Shown: piece by piece, positions 51,076 to 60,081 of the stretch
Position numbering within the stretch: the first letter of the stretch is position 1
Layout of the letters: each line of letters opens with the position of its first letter
Assembly: GCF_000425305.1 (NCBI RefSeq)
Contig: NZ_AUDE01000021.1
Location: 1-64,000 of the forward strand
Direction: 5' to 3'
Source: Psychroserpens burtonensis DSM 12212
GTDB taxonomy: Bacteria > Bacteroidota > Bacteroidia > Flavobacteriales > Flavobacteriaceae
Length of the DNA: 64,000 bases
Position numbers and translations under genes: made by a program
Notes under the pieces: generated by a model
Databases searched by the model: none
Told to the model about the DNA's origin: nothing
Seen by the model: only the letters and a program-made list of their open reading frames with translations

Positions 51076-53559
51076 ATGTTTGTACTAAAAAGAGACGGTC
51101 GAAAAGAGCCGATAATGTTTGACAAAATTACAGCGAGAGTTCGTAAATTATGTTATGGCCTTAATGAACTTGTTGATCCTATAAAAGTAGCCATGCGTGT
51201 TATTGATGGTTTATACGATGGTGTAACCACGAGTGAATTAGACAACTTAGCTGCTGAGCAAGCCGCAACAATGACGACTGCTCATCCAGATTACGCACGT
51301 TTAGCTGCGCGTATTTCTGTCTCTAACTTGCATAAAAACACAAAAAAGACCTTTAGTGAGGTCATGACAGATTTATACACATACGTCAACCCAAGAAATG
51401 GTAAAAAAGCACCACTTTTAAGTGACGAGGTTTATAAAGTAATCATAGATAATAAAGATAAATTAGATTCTTCTATCATCTATAACCGTGATTTTAGTTA
51501 TGATTACTTTGGCTTTAAAACCTTAGAGCGTTCATACCTTTTAAAATTGAACGGTCAAATTGCTGAGCGACCACAACACATGTTAATGAGAGTATCTATT
51601 GGTATTCACCTTAATGATTTAGAGTCTGCCCTTGAGACATACGAGCTCATGTCTAAAAAATTCTTTACACACGCTACACCTACACTATTTAACTCAGGCA
51701 CACCAAAGCCTCAAATGTCATCTTGTTTTCTTTTAACAATGAAAGATGATAGTATTGACGGTATTTACGATACGCTAAAACAGACTGCTAAAATTTCCCA
51801 ATCTGCTGGTGGTATAGGATTATCTATTCACAATGTTAGAGCAACAGGAAGTTACATCGCGGGAACTAACGGAACAAGTAATGGTATTGTACCAATGCTT
51901 AAAGTATTTAATGATACGGCACGTTATGTAGATCAAGGAGGCGGAAAACGTAAAGGAAGTTTTGCCATGTATATAGAGCCTTGGCATGCAGACATTATGA
52001 GTTTTTTAGATCTTAGGAAAAACCATGGTGCTGAAGAAATGCGTGCTCGTGATTTATTCTACGCCATGTGGATGCCAGATTTATTCATGAAACGTGTACA
52101 AGAAGATGGACCATGGACATTAATGTGTCCTAATGAATGTCCTGGATTATGTGATGTGCACTCTGAAGAATTTGAAGCACTTTATGCAAAATATGAAACG
52201 GAAGGAAAAGGTCGCAAAACTATAAAAGCACGTGAACTTTGGGAAAAAATATTAGAATCTCAAATTGAAACTGGCACACCTTACATGTTGTACAAAGATG
52301 CAGCAAACCGTAAGTCTAATCAGAAAAATTTAGGAACAATACGTTCGTCTAACCTATGTACAGAAATCATGGAGTATACCTCTCCAGACGAGGTTGCTGT
52401 TTGTAATTTAGCGTCTATTGCCTTACCTATGTTCATAAAGAATGGTGAGTTTGATCACAAGGAATTATTTAGAATTACAAAGCGCGTTACTAAGAACTTA
52501 AACCGAGTTATTGATCGTAATTATTATCCTGTAATTGAAGCTGAATATTCTAATTTAAAACACAGACCAATTGGTTTAGGTGTTCAAGGTTTGGCAGATA
52601 CCTTTATTAAACTACGTATGCCTTTTACTAGCGACGAAGCTAAAACCTTAAATCAAGAAATTTTTGAAACGTTGTACTATGCTGCAGTCACTGCAAGTAT
52701 GGAAGAAGCGAAAGCTGACGGCCCTTATGAGTCTTATGAAGGCTCCCCAATAAGCAAAGGTCAATTTCAACACAACTTATGGAATATCCAAGAGGACACC
52801 TTAAGTGGCCGTTGGGATTGGGATAAATTAAGAAAAGAAGTTTCTAAACATGGTGTTCGTAACTCATTATTAGTTGCGCCTATGCCTACTGCATCAACGT
52901 CGCAAATTCTTGGTAACAATGAATGCTTTGAGCCTTATACATCTAATATTTATACGCGACGTGTATTGTCTGGTGAGTTTATTGTTGTGAATAAGCATTT
53001 ATTAGAAGACTTAGTTGAACTTGGTTTATGGAATGATGAACTTAAAAATGAGATCATGCGTGCTAATGGTTCTATACAAGGTGTAGCTAATATTCCTCAA
53101 GATATTAAGGAGTTGTACAAAACAGTTTGGGAGCTTAGCATGAAAGATATTATAGACATGTCTCGTCAAAGAGGCTACTTTATAGATCAGTCACAATCCT
53201 TAAACTTGTTCCTAGAAGGTGCTACAATGGCTAAGTTGACGTCAATGCATTTCTATGCTTGGAAGAGCGGATTAAAAACAGGAATGTACTACTTACGTAC
53301 TAAGAGTGCCGTTGATGCTAAGAAAATCACTGTAACTAGAGAAGTAAAAGCTGAGCCTATTGCAGAACCTGTAGTTGCTGCTGTAGAAGTAGATGCTGCT
53401 GAACAACAGCAACAAAAAGCTGCAGATACTGCTGCTAAATTTGCAAATAAAATTGCGAAAAAAGTTGAAACAGAACCAATGACTGCAGAAGAAATGAAAG
53501 CATTAATTACGCAAGCTAAAGAGGCTGAAGGTGATGATTGCTTGATGTGTGGGTCTTAA
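51076..53559 (+). CDS. nrdA: Ribonucleoside-diphosphate reductase alpha subunit
   Basis: An 827-residue class Ia large subunit. The N-terminal 90 residues form an ATP-cone ([20 protein letters not shown]). The barrel shows [60 protein letters not shown] with the active-site Cys and [20 protein letters not shown]. The C-terminal redox-active cysteines are in DDCLMCGS at the very end. An Ala/Glu-rich linker precedes that tail. Together with nrdB it makes dNTPs. A terminator at 53580-53618 follows the stop. Confidence 0.97.
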   Translation: MFVLKRDGRKEPIMFDKITARVRKLCYGLNELVDPIKVAMRVIDGLYDGVTTSELDNLAAEQAATMTTAHPDYARLAARISVSNLHKNTKKTFSEVMTDLYTYVNPRNGKKAPLLSDEVYKVIIDNKDKLDSSIIYNRDFSYDYFGFKTLERSYLLKLNGQIAERPQHMLMRVSIGIHLNDLESALETYELMSKKFFTHATPTLFNSGTPKPQMSSCFLLTMKDDSIDGIYDTLKQTAKISQSAGGIGLSIHNVRATGSYIAGTNGTSNGIVPMLKVFNDTARYVDQGGGKRKGSFAMYIEPWHADIMSFLDLRKNHGAEEMRARDLFYAMWMPDLFMKRVQEDGPWTLMCPNECPGLCDVHSEEFEALYAKYETEGKGRKTIKARELWEKILESQIETGTPYMLYKDAANRKSNQKNLGTIRSSNLCTEIMEYTSPDEVAVCNLASIALPMFIKNGEFDHKELFRITKRVTKNLNRVIDRNYYPVIEAEYSNLKHRPIGLGVQGLADTFIKLRMPFTSDEAKTLNQEIFETLYYAAVTASMEEAKADGPYESYEGSPISKGQFQHNLWNIQEDTLSGRWDWDKLRKEVSKHGVRNSLLVAPMPTASTSQILGNNECFEPYTSNIYTRRVLSGEFIVVNKHLLEDLVELGLWNDELKNEIMRANGSIQGVANIPQDIKELYKTVWELSMKDIIDMSRQRGYFIDQSQSLNLFLEGATMAKLTSMHFYAWKSGLKTGMYYLRTKSAVDAKKITVTREVKAEPIAEPVVAAVEVDAAEQQQQKAADTAAKFANKIAKKVETEPMTAEEMKALITQAKEAEGDDCLMCGS

Positions 53560-53579
53560 AAACCTTTTTATTAATTAAG

Positions 53580-53618
53580 AAAAAGCATTTCGATAATTAT
53601 ATATCGAGATGCTTTTTT
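53580..53618 (+). terminator. Terminator after nrdA
   Basis: AAAAAGCATTTCGATA pairs with TATCGAGATGCTTTTT (one mismatch) and is followed by a T-run, 20 bases after the nrdA stop codon. Confidence 0.85.
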
Positions 53619-53650
53619 TATGTTTAAGTATTCCAAACTATTCTCTAACC

Positions 53651-54160
53651 ATGGACGAAGACACATTTAAGATCACTCAAGATCTCTTAGCTAGCAAAGG
53701 GCAACGCTTTCTTCACCATATTATAGATTCAATTCCGCAATACGGATTTATGTATGCTTTATCTTATGGCTTTTTCTATCTGGGAGAGTTCACTGGTAAT
53801 TACCAGCTAAATGATTACTGGAATAATATGTCTGAAATAGAAGACTTAATTATAAGTTACCTATTCATGTTTATGTATTACTTCTTAATGGAAAAATACA
53901 CCTCCAAAACACTAGGAAAATATGCAACAAATACCATGGTAATATCTATTGATGGGAGAGAACCAACAACAAAACAATTAGTTCAAAGAAGCTTTAGTAG
54001 ATGGATTCCCTTTGATGCGCTTTCTTTTTTAGGCACAAATGGAAGAGGTTGGCATGACTCTATTGCAAATTGTTATGTTGTAAAAGCAGATAAATTTAAT
54101 GAGAAAAAGAACGCCATAATTGAATTAGAACAAATAGGGCAAATAGGTGAAGACGCTTAA
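53651..54160 (+). CDS. RDD family membrane protein
   Basis: A 169-residue protein starting at the ATG at 53651 (MDEDTFKITQDLL); a TTG upstream lies inside the terminator. It has two or three membrane helices and the RDD-domain arrangement: QRFLHHIIDSIPQYGFMYAL, a YYFLMEKYTSKTLGKYATNT segment, and RSFSRWIPFDALSFLG with GRGWHDSIANCYVV. The RDD fold is used in transporters and membrane proteins of unknown function. A second copy lies at 56519-57025, so this pair arose by duplication. Confidence 0.85.
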   Translation: MDEDTFKITQDLLASKGQRFLHHIIDSIPQYGFMYALSYGFFYLGEFTGNYQLNDYWNNMSEIEDLIISYLFMFMYYFLMEKYTSKTLGKYATNTMVISIDGREPTTKQLVQRSFSRWIPFDALSFLGTNGRGWHDSIANCYVVKADKFNEKKNAIIELEQIGQIGEDA

Positions 54161-54203
54161 ACATGTTCGTTTCATTACTTTATTATCAATACCATATTTA
54201 GAA

Positions 54204-54866
54204 TTACAAAAAGAAGTAAGTCAATCCAAATGTAAAATAAGAATCTTGTCCTTCAATTTCATCTCTTAAACCAACTATAGGAGCTTGTCTATACGGGTCT
54301 GTAAGACCATGATAATATTTAAGATTAGCCATTATAATCTCATCATACTGCACGCAAAGCCCTACCGCTGCAAATACATTAAAAGAAACCTCTTCATTAG
54401 CTGAGTCGAATGCCAAATCATTAGGTGATGCGTATAATGGATCTAAAACATAAGTCTCTTTAGACTCATCATTCAAATTGAATTCATGGATAAAATTCAA
54501 AGAGGCTCCCGCATTAAATCCAAATTTGAAATAATTGACCTCATAAAAGAAATAATTGAAAGTCATAGGTATACTAAACTCCTGCAAATTGAATTTTAAA
54601 TCCTCAGGCTCTGCAAGCTCATTCTCTCTACCAACAAATTTTACATTATGATAATTAAAGTTGAACTCTAAAACAAATGTGAAATTTTCATTAAACTCTG
54701 AAACACTCATAGCTCCAATTGTAAAACCAGTACCAGATTTTGAAGATAATAAATTAGTATCTGTGATATAATTTGTAGCCCCTAAAGTAAGTCCAAATTT
54801 GCCATCGTATTGAGCTAAAGCTAACCATGAAGACAAAAAGAGTAAAATCGTGAAATAATATTTCAT
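54204..54866 (-). CDS. Outer-membrane beta-barrel protein (porin-like)
   Basis: A 220-residue exported protein with a signal peptide (MKYYFTILLFLSSWLALAQ) and alternating hydrophobic beta strands (GKFGLTLGATNYI, FTFVLEFNFNYHNVKFVG, YFKFGFNAGASLNFIH, SYFTFGLTYFFL). The C-terminal residue is hydrophobic (L), as in outer-membrane barrels. The family is the large Bacteroidota PorT/OmpA-like beta-barrel group and the ligand is unknown. Stands alone, convergent with the RDD gene. Confidence 0.82.
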   Translation of the reverse strand: MKYYFTILLFLSSWLALAQYDGKFGLTLGATNYITDTNLLSSKSGTGFTIGAMSVSEFNENFTFVLEFNFNYHNVKFVGRENELAEPEDLKFNLQEFSIPMTFNYFFYEVNYFKFGFNAGASLNFIHEFNLNDESKETYVLDPLYASPNDLAFDSANEEVSFNVFAAVGLCVQYDEIIMANLKYYHGLTDPYRQAPIVGLRDEIEGQDSYFTFGLTYFFL

Positions 54867-54927
54867 TAGTTGAGTTTGAGTTTTAGCAAATATATATAAT
54901 TACTATATTTGTCAGAAATATTATACA

Positions 54928-55713
54928 ATGAAAAAATTATTGTTTATCTCCTTATGTTTTTTGGTCTTTGGCTGTGAAATTGAGAATATAAGCTCGACTG
55001 CTCCTTATATGATTACTTACGCGCCAGAAAGTATTTTAACGAATACTGCTAATTTAAGTGGAAAAGTATTAGGAGAAGGCGGAAGCAATATTACAGAATA
55101 TGGTATCGTTTGGAGTGAAACATTCCCTCCTAACATTAACGATACAAAACGTATTGAAGGTGAACGTATAGGTTTTTTTAGCACTAATTATACTGATTTC
55201 AATGCCAACACAACATATTATTGTGCCTCTTACGGAATCAACGAGATTGGTGTAGCTTATGGTCAAATCTTTGAGTTTACAACTACGAGCGAGCCTGCTT
55301 GCGAACCAACTATAGACAATTATATAGATCTAGGTCAAAGCAACATTATAATTGATACGGTTGATTATGAAAACCCGTCTGGATTTAATGATGGCAATGT
55401 CCAATTTGAAACCAATACTTGGACGTCTGCATTACGAATGAAACTACGATTTAATGAAATAGATGGAAATTTCCCTTTAACGGGTGAGTACACTACAGTT
55501 TTTGAGTATGATAATCAATCAACAAAATCAAATGGCGAAATAGTTGTATCTATTACAGATTTTGGATCTGGGAGTTTAGGCGGAGGATATGCACAGGCAG
55601 AACAAAAAGTTTATGTAGAGAATGATGGTTCAGATAATATCACCTTTATATTTTGTGGTGTTACCGTAAGTGATGACTATGAGCTAACAGGAAAGTTCAC
55701 TTATAACCCTTAA
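54928..55713 (+). CDS. Lipoprotein with fibronectin-like domain
   Basis: A 261-residue protein whose leader MKKLLFISLCFLVFGC ends in the lipobox VFGC, so it is anchored in a membrane. The first domain (about 25-120) is fibronectin-like, ending with YYCASYGINEIGVAYGQIFE, similar to domains that occur as repeats in flavobacterial surface lipoproteins. The C-terminal half is beta-rich with many Asn, Ser and Thr. No enzymatic site is visible. Divergent from the porin gene. Confidence 0.75.
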   Translation: MKKLLFISLCFLVFGCEIENISSTAPYMITYAPESILTNTANLSGKVLGEGGSNITEYGIVWSETFPPNINDTKRIEGERIGFFSTNYTDFNANTTYYCASYGINEIGVAYGQIFEFTTTSEPACEPTIDNYIDLGQSNIIIDTVDYENPSGFNDGNVQFETNTWTSALRMKLRFNEIDGNFPLTGEYTTVFEYDNQSTKSNGEIVVSITDFGSGSLGGGYAQAEQKVYVENDGSDNITFIFCGVTVSDDYELTGKFTYNP

Positions 55714-55716
55714 ATC

Positions 55717-56433
55717 TTACTTTTTTAAAACATCTGTACCTAAATACTCATCGTCTTTATTATAATACCAGGCTCTGTTTTTAGGCATTTTAATGGCATT
55801 TATAGTTTCTGTTGCGGTTAGAAGGATATATTCTCCACTATCGGATTTTGACCTACCATTCTCATCTGTTTTAAAAAATTGATAGATTTCCATAGCACAG
55901 GTCTTTGCATCAAAATACCAATTATCACTCCCTATACTTTTATCATAGCTAAAACTTAAAACGAGATATTCTTTTCCCATAAAGGTTTTACGCTCAATCG
56001 TATCATTAATGTTCGCACCTTCATCTTTCAATTTAATTGGTAATCCGTAGAGATAGGTATAGTAATTTTTATACAACGTGGCTCTGTCACAACTCAAGTT
56101 ATAGGTTTTAATGTTTACTTCGGAAATATCTGCTGAACCATTTAATTTGATGGAATATTACGTTTTTTATAGGGTATATTCTGTAGTGACTGTATCTCGT
56201 TTGGTCTGGATATAAAAATATTCTGAAGGTAAATTAATGATAATTTTACTCTCACGACTTGCGTTGTTTGGAGTTTCCATAGTGACAAATAATTCGCCCT
56301 TAAACGTTGACCAATTATGATCTGGATCGTGATAATTAATCGCTTTTTCTAACAGTTCTTTTCCAGTTAATTCTTAAGCAGATAGTAACTGACTAGCAAA
56401 TACGGTCACAATGAATAAGAAAAAATATTTCAT
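55717..56433 (-). pseudogene. DUF6503 family protein with three in-frame TAA codons
   Basis: A continuous minus-strand frame from the ATG at 56433 reads MKYFFLFIVTVFASQLLSA, then TAA where the family has Gln, then ELTGKELLEKAINYHDPDHN and SKIIINLPSEYFYIQTKRDT with TVTTEYTL, TAA, KT, TAA, YSIKLNG, and after LSCDRATLYKNYYTYLYGLP runs without stop to 55717. All segments are in the same frame and match DUF6503, so only nonsense codons separate them. The family is a periplasmic, beta-rich protein of unknown function. Leakage could still yield the C-terminal 126 residues from an internal TTG. Confidence 0.82.
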
Positions 56434-56486
56434 TCTATAAAATTTATCATACTAAGTTAAACTATTTAAGATTAAACTAAGAGTAT

Positions 56487-56494
56487 TATATTTG
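56487..56494 (+). promoter_or_regulatory. -7 element before the second RDD gene
   Basis: TATATTTG fits TAnnTTTG and lies 25 bases before the ATG at 56519. It overlaps a possible earlier TTG start, which is one reason to prefer the ATG. Confidence 0.55.
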
Positions 56495-56518
56495 AGATTC
56501 ATTAACCAAAACCAACCT

Positions 56519-57025
56519 ATGAACCCAATTAAATATACAGTCACGACAGATATCTTAGCAACCAAAGGCATGAGATTCGCAAATTTTATAATCGATTATA
56601 TAGTGCAAATTATCCTTGGAGTTGCCATAGGCATGGTTATTGGAGTGGTATCAGAACTAACAGGAAGCTATGGACTTTATGATCTAGTCGTAGAGACAGA
56701 AGGTCGATTATCTGACTATATTTTTGGAGCAGTCATTTTGATTGTATACTATCTCATCATTGAAACACTTACGGCACGCTCTTTAGGAAAGTATATTACA
56801 AATACAAAAGTCGTCCTCTACGATGGCTCAAAACCAACATTTAATGAAATTTTAGTGCGTACGCTATGTCGCATTATTCCTTTCGAACAGTTTTCTTTTC
56901 TAGGCGATGTCGGCAAGGGTTGGCACGATTCTATCTCAAAAACTTACGTTGTAGATAACGCAAAATTTGAATCTCAAAAAGCCACATTTGAAGGTTTAGA
57001 TGAAATTGGAAGAATTGGTGAATAA
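56519..57025 (+). CDS. RDD family membrane protein (second copy)
   Basis: A 168-residue protein starting MNPIKYTVTTDILATKGMRF. It has FIIDYIVQIILGVAIGMVIG, VILIVYYLIIETLTARSLGK and RTLCRIIPFEQFSFLG with KGWHDSISKTYVV, aligned throughout with the RDD protein at 53651. Same length and same ending block (GLDEIGRIGE), consistent with duplication. Function is unknown. Its 3' end runs into the terminator at 57043-57075, shared with the phosphate transporter gene. Confidence 0.85.
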   Translation: MNPIKYTVTTDILATKGMRFANFIIDYIVQIILGVAIGMVIGVVSELTGSYGLYDLVVETEGRLSDYIFGAVILIVYYLIIETLTARSLGKYITNTKVVLYDGSKPTFNEILVRTLCRIIPFEQFSFLGDVGKGWHDSISKTYVVDNAKFESQKATFEGLDEIGRIGE

Positions 57026-57042
57026 AACTGGGTAACGCTACA

Positions 57043-57075
57043 AAAAAAAGACCATCTAATAGATGGTCTTTTTTT
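57043..57075. terminator. Bidirectional terminator
   Basis: A 15-bp perfect stem, AAAAAAAGACCATCT/AGATGGTCTTTTTTT, loop AAT. It serves the plus-strand RDD gene and the minus-strand transporter gene; the transporter's stop codon begins in its last bases. Confidence 0.88.
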
Positions 57076-59359
57076 ATTCTTCTTCTTCAGGACTTAATCC
57101 TGGAAGTCTAGCAGGCTCTATCTTACTATCATGGGCATCATGATACTCTTCTAAAAGACTCATAGTTGCTTTTAATAAATCTTTAGTTTCTAGTAATAAA
57201 CTAAAATAGAGTGTCGTGTTCTTTGGACTAGATTCATCTGTTCGTGTGCGCTCAACTTGCTTATGTATTTTTTCAGTTACCATGCTCATAATATCGCCCT
57301 TCTCTTTAAGAATAATACCAATATCTTCAAATGAATTGTTATCAAATGCTGCCTTAATGTTCGCAAACATAATCTCCATAGCCTCATCAATCTCTTTAAG
57401 TTCTTTAATTTGACTAAACTTTAATTTCTTGTGGTTATTATTAATGTGCTTGTAACTCACATTAGATATATAGTCTAAAGACTGAGCCATATCCTGTAAA
57501 TATCCTAAAATATTGATATAGAAATTACTTGCAGATACACTTGGTTCTTCAAGATTTTTAATAAAGTAGAAAATATTATCTCGTAAATCATCAATTTCTG
57601 AAGATAGCTTATTAATGTTTTTCTTATTCTTTTTAAGCAGTTTTAGATTTTGAGTTGCTAAACCATTAATAGCACTCGTATAAATTTTATTTCCGCGTTT
57701 TACAACGTTAGAAATATTACTTGCACTTTCAACGATAACACCTTGGGTAGAACTGCTTTCTGCTTTTTGAAGTGTATCCACTTCTTTTTGTTCTTTAGAA
57801 CTTTTACGATGACTTAAGTAATTCTTTATTAATAATACAGCAGCTAACACTAAAAGACCAGTAAGTGCGTAGCCTCTTCCGTAGAATAAAACGAGAGCCA
57901 TAATCGCAGCTGCTACAAAAGCACTAAATGCTGTAAAAAACCATCCTCCAATCACATTCAAAACGCCAGCGACTCTATATACCGCACTTTCACTTCCCCA
58001 TGCTCTATCTGCCAAAGAGGTTCCCATTGCCACCATAAATGTCACATAAGTGGTAGATAATGGTAGTTTCATAGACGTTGCTATAGATATCAACACACTT
58101 GCAACCATCAAATTAACAGCCGCTCGAACTAAATCAAACGCAGGTAAATCTTCATTTTTAGACCCAACTACAATCGGTTTCTCAAACTGGCTTTCTATGT
58201 AATCTTTAGACTTTTTTGGTAGTAATTGATTAAAGCCTTCCGAAGCAAGCATACTTACACGCACAATACCTCTTGATAAAAAATTAGGTTCAAAACGCTC
58301 TTTTACGTTGTCTTGTCTTGATAAATCAACAGATGTTTTAACGACCGCTTTAGCTTTACTTGAAAACCATAAAGTCATTACCATTATAAGACCTGCAATG
58401 AGTAATAAATAAGGTTGTGTTTGTACCGCTTCTGCTAAACTTGTCATACGAAATTCTGTGGCTAATTGCCCACTAGCAACCCAATCTGTAAATGCATTAT
58501 AAGCTGCAATTGGCACACCAATAAAATTAACCAAATCATTGCCAGCAAAGGCCACAGCCAAAGCAAAGGTCCCTATAACAATGATAATCGTATAAATATT
58601 ATTTTTGGTGAACCTTATGATCACGAACGAAAGCAGTGTAAATATTACAAAACTAACTCCTATAAGCTCCAAAGGACTAGTAGCAACAAACTCCTTAATC
58701 TCCGCACTCATAAATGATGCGTTTTTTACACCTTTTATTAAAATAAAATATAAAATTGAAGTCACAGCGAACCCGCTAAAGAGTGCGCCATACCAGGAAG
58801 GCTTCTCCTGAAATTTGAAACTTAGAAGTAATCGCGACACAAATTGAATTAGCGCTCCAACTGTAAATGCTACGACTACAGATAATAATATTCCTAAAAT
58901 AATTTCTATGGCTTTTTCGTTATTTATGTATTGACCTAAATCTAAAAGACTTTGATTATCGTCAGCATATATTTTTAAAATAGCAATACAAACTGAAGCT
59001 CCAAGAAGTTCAAATACAATTGAAACTGTCGTTGATGTTGGTAATCCTAAGGTATTAAAAAAGTCCAGCAGTAAGATATCTGTAATCATAACAGCCATGA
59101 AAATAATCATGATCTCATCAAACATAAATTCACCTGGATTAAATATACCTTTCCTGGCGACTTCCATCATACCACTTGAGGACATGGCTCCAAGAGCAAC
59201 ACCTAAACTAGCAACTATAATAATGGTTTTGAAAGAGACTGCTTTAGAACCTATTGCAGAATTTAGAAAATTAACAGCGTCATTACTAACACCAACTACA
59301 AGATCTGCGACTGCTAAAAACGCAAGTGCAATAAGCATGTAGATATATAGGTTATCCAT
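57074..59359 (-). CDS. Inorganic phosphate transporter (PiT family) with PhoU-like tail
   Basis: A 761-residue membrane protein. Two PiT repeats flank the sequence, DLVVGVSNDAVNFLNSAIGS in the first half and VMVASVLISIATSMKLPLST with TYVTFMVAMGTSLADRAWG in the second, with about ten membrane helices. A soluble C-terminal domain from about 545 (helical, EIDDLRDNIFYFIKNLEEPS, MAQSLDYISNVSYKHINNNH) resembles PhoU. PiT proteins import phosphate with cations; the fused PhoU-like part probably regulates uptake. It ends in an acidic EEEE. Neighbouring genes do not suggest a PhoR regulon directly. Confidence 0.9.
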   Translation of the reverse strand: MDNLYIYMLIALAFLAVADLVVGVSNDAVNFLNSAIGSKAVSFKTIIIVASLGVALGAMSSSGMMEVARKGIFNPGEFMFDEIMIIFMAVMITDILLLDFFNTLGLPTSTTVSIVFELLGASVCIAILKIYADDNQSLLDLGQYINNEKAIEIILGILLSVVVAFTVGALIQFVSRLLLSFKFQEKPSWYGALFSGFAVTSILYFILIKGVKNASFMSAEIKEFVATSPLELIGVSFVIFTLLSFVIIRFTKNNIYTIIIVIGTFALAVAFAGNDLVNFIGVPIAAYNAFTDWVASGQLATEFRMTSLAEAVQTQPYLLLIAGLIMVMTLWFSSKAKAVVKTSVDLSRQDNVKERFEPNFLSRGIVRVSMLASEGFNQLLPKKSKDYIESQFEKPIVVGSKNEDLPAFDLVRAAVNLMVASVLISIATSMKLPLSTTYVTFMVAMGTSLADRAWGSESAVYRVAGVLNVIGGWFFTAFSAFVAAAIMALVLFYGRGYALTGLLVLAAVLLIKNYLSHRKSSKEQKEVDTLQKAESSSTQGVIVESASNISNVVKRGNKIYTSAINGLATQNLKLLKKNKKNINKLSSEIDDLRDNIFYFIKNLEEPSVSASNFYINILGYLQDMAQSLDYISNVSYKHINNNHKKLKFSQIKELKEIDEAMEIMFANIKAAFDNNSFEDIGIILKEKGDIMSMVTEKIHKQVERTRTDESSPKNTTLYFSLLLETKDLLKATMSLLEEYHDAHDSKIEPARLPGLSPEEEE

Positions 59360-59587
59360 AGAGGAATTTAAAACAATTAGTGGCTACAAATTTGATATTT
59401 TAATTCGAACTCAATGTTATCTAAATGTTATGTTCTTTTTAATTATTGTGATAAAACAACCATTTAAACCATGTAAAGCACTTGTTCACCTGCACCAATT
59501 CTAAAAAAATCAATTAACTATATGTTTTTTAAAATTCTATAAATCAAATACTTACGCTTACAATGTTAATTTAATGTTACCTAAATG

Positions 59588-59618
59588 TTTGTTCTTTGTA
59601 AATTATACTGTATATTTG
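59588..59618 (+). promoter_or_regulatory. Promoter of the MORN-like gene (TTTG-N19-TATATTTG)
   Basis: TTTG at 59588-59591, 19 bases, and TATATTTG at 59611-59618 match both parts of the Bacteroidota housekeeping promoter at canonical spacing. The gene's ATG is 28 bases further on. Confidence 0.72.
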
Positions 59619-59646
59619 TTATGTAATCATTAACCCAAATTAAAAG

Positions 59647-60003
59647 ATGAAAAAAATATTCGCAGTTATAGTAATGTTAAGTGTAGCGCTAACATTTGCT
59701 CAAGAAAAGTCAAAAGTAGATTTAAATAAAGATGGTGACTTGACAGTTGCGACTTATTATCACGATAATGGTGCTGTAGCACAACAAGGTGCTTTTAATA
59801 AAGAAGGTGAACTTCATGGTGTTTGGACAAGTTATACTGCTGAAGGTAATAAAGTGACCGTTGGCAACTATGTAAACGGGAATAAAGCTGGTAAGTGGTT
59901 ATTTTGGTCCAATAATAAACTAAAGGAAGTAGATTACATAGATTCTAGAATAGCTAGCGTTAGCGAATGGACAGATAAAGTTCAATTAGCAATTAGTAAT
60001 TAG
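59647..60003 (+). CDS. Secreted MORN-like repeat protein
   Basis: A 118-residue protein with a signal peptide (MKKIFAVIVMLSVALTFAQ). The mature part consists of MORN/YwqK-type repeats (YYHDNGAVAQQGAFNKEGEL, HGVWTSYTAEGNKVTVGNYV, GKWLFWSNNKLKEVDY). These beta-hairpin repeats occur in envelope proteins of unknown role. It has a strong predicted promoter and a terminator, so it is monocistronic. Confidence 0.8.
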   Translation: MKKIFAVIVMLSVALTFAQEKSKVDLNKDGDLTVATYYHDNGAVAQQGAFNKEGELHGVWTSYTAEGNKVTVGNYVNGNKAGKWLFWSNNKLKEVDYIDSRIASVSEWTDKVQLAISN

Positions 60004-60027
60004 TAATTAAAAAAACGATCATATATC

Positions 60028-60062
60028 AAAAAATCCCAACCTTAAGGCTGGGATTTTTTTTT
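60028..60062. terminator. Terminator between convergent genes
   Basis: AAAAAATCCCA and TGGGATTTTTT form an 11-bp stem around an inner CCTTAAGG. It ends the MORN-like gene and, on the other strand, the TonB-receptor gene. Confidence 0.85.
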
Positions 60063-60081
60063 GACTAATTCAAAACTATGT

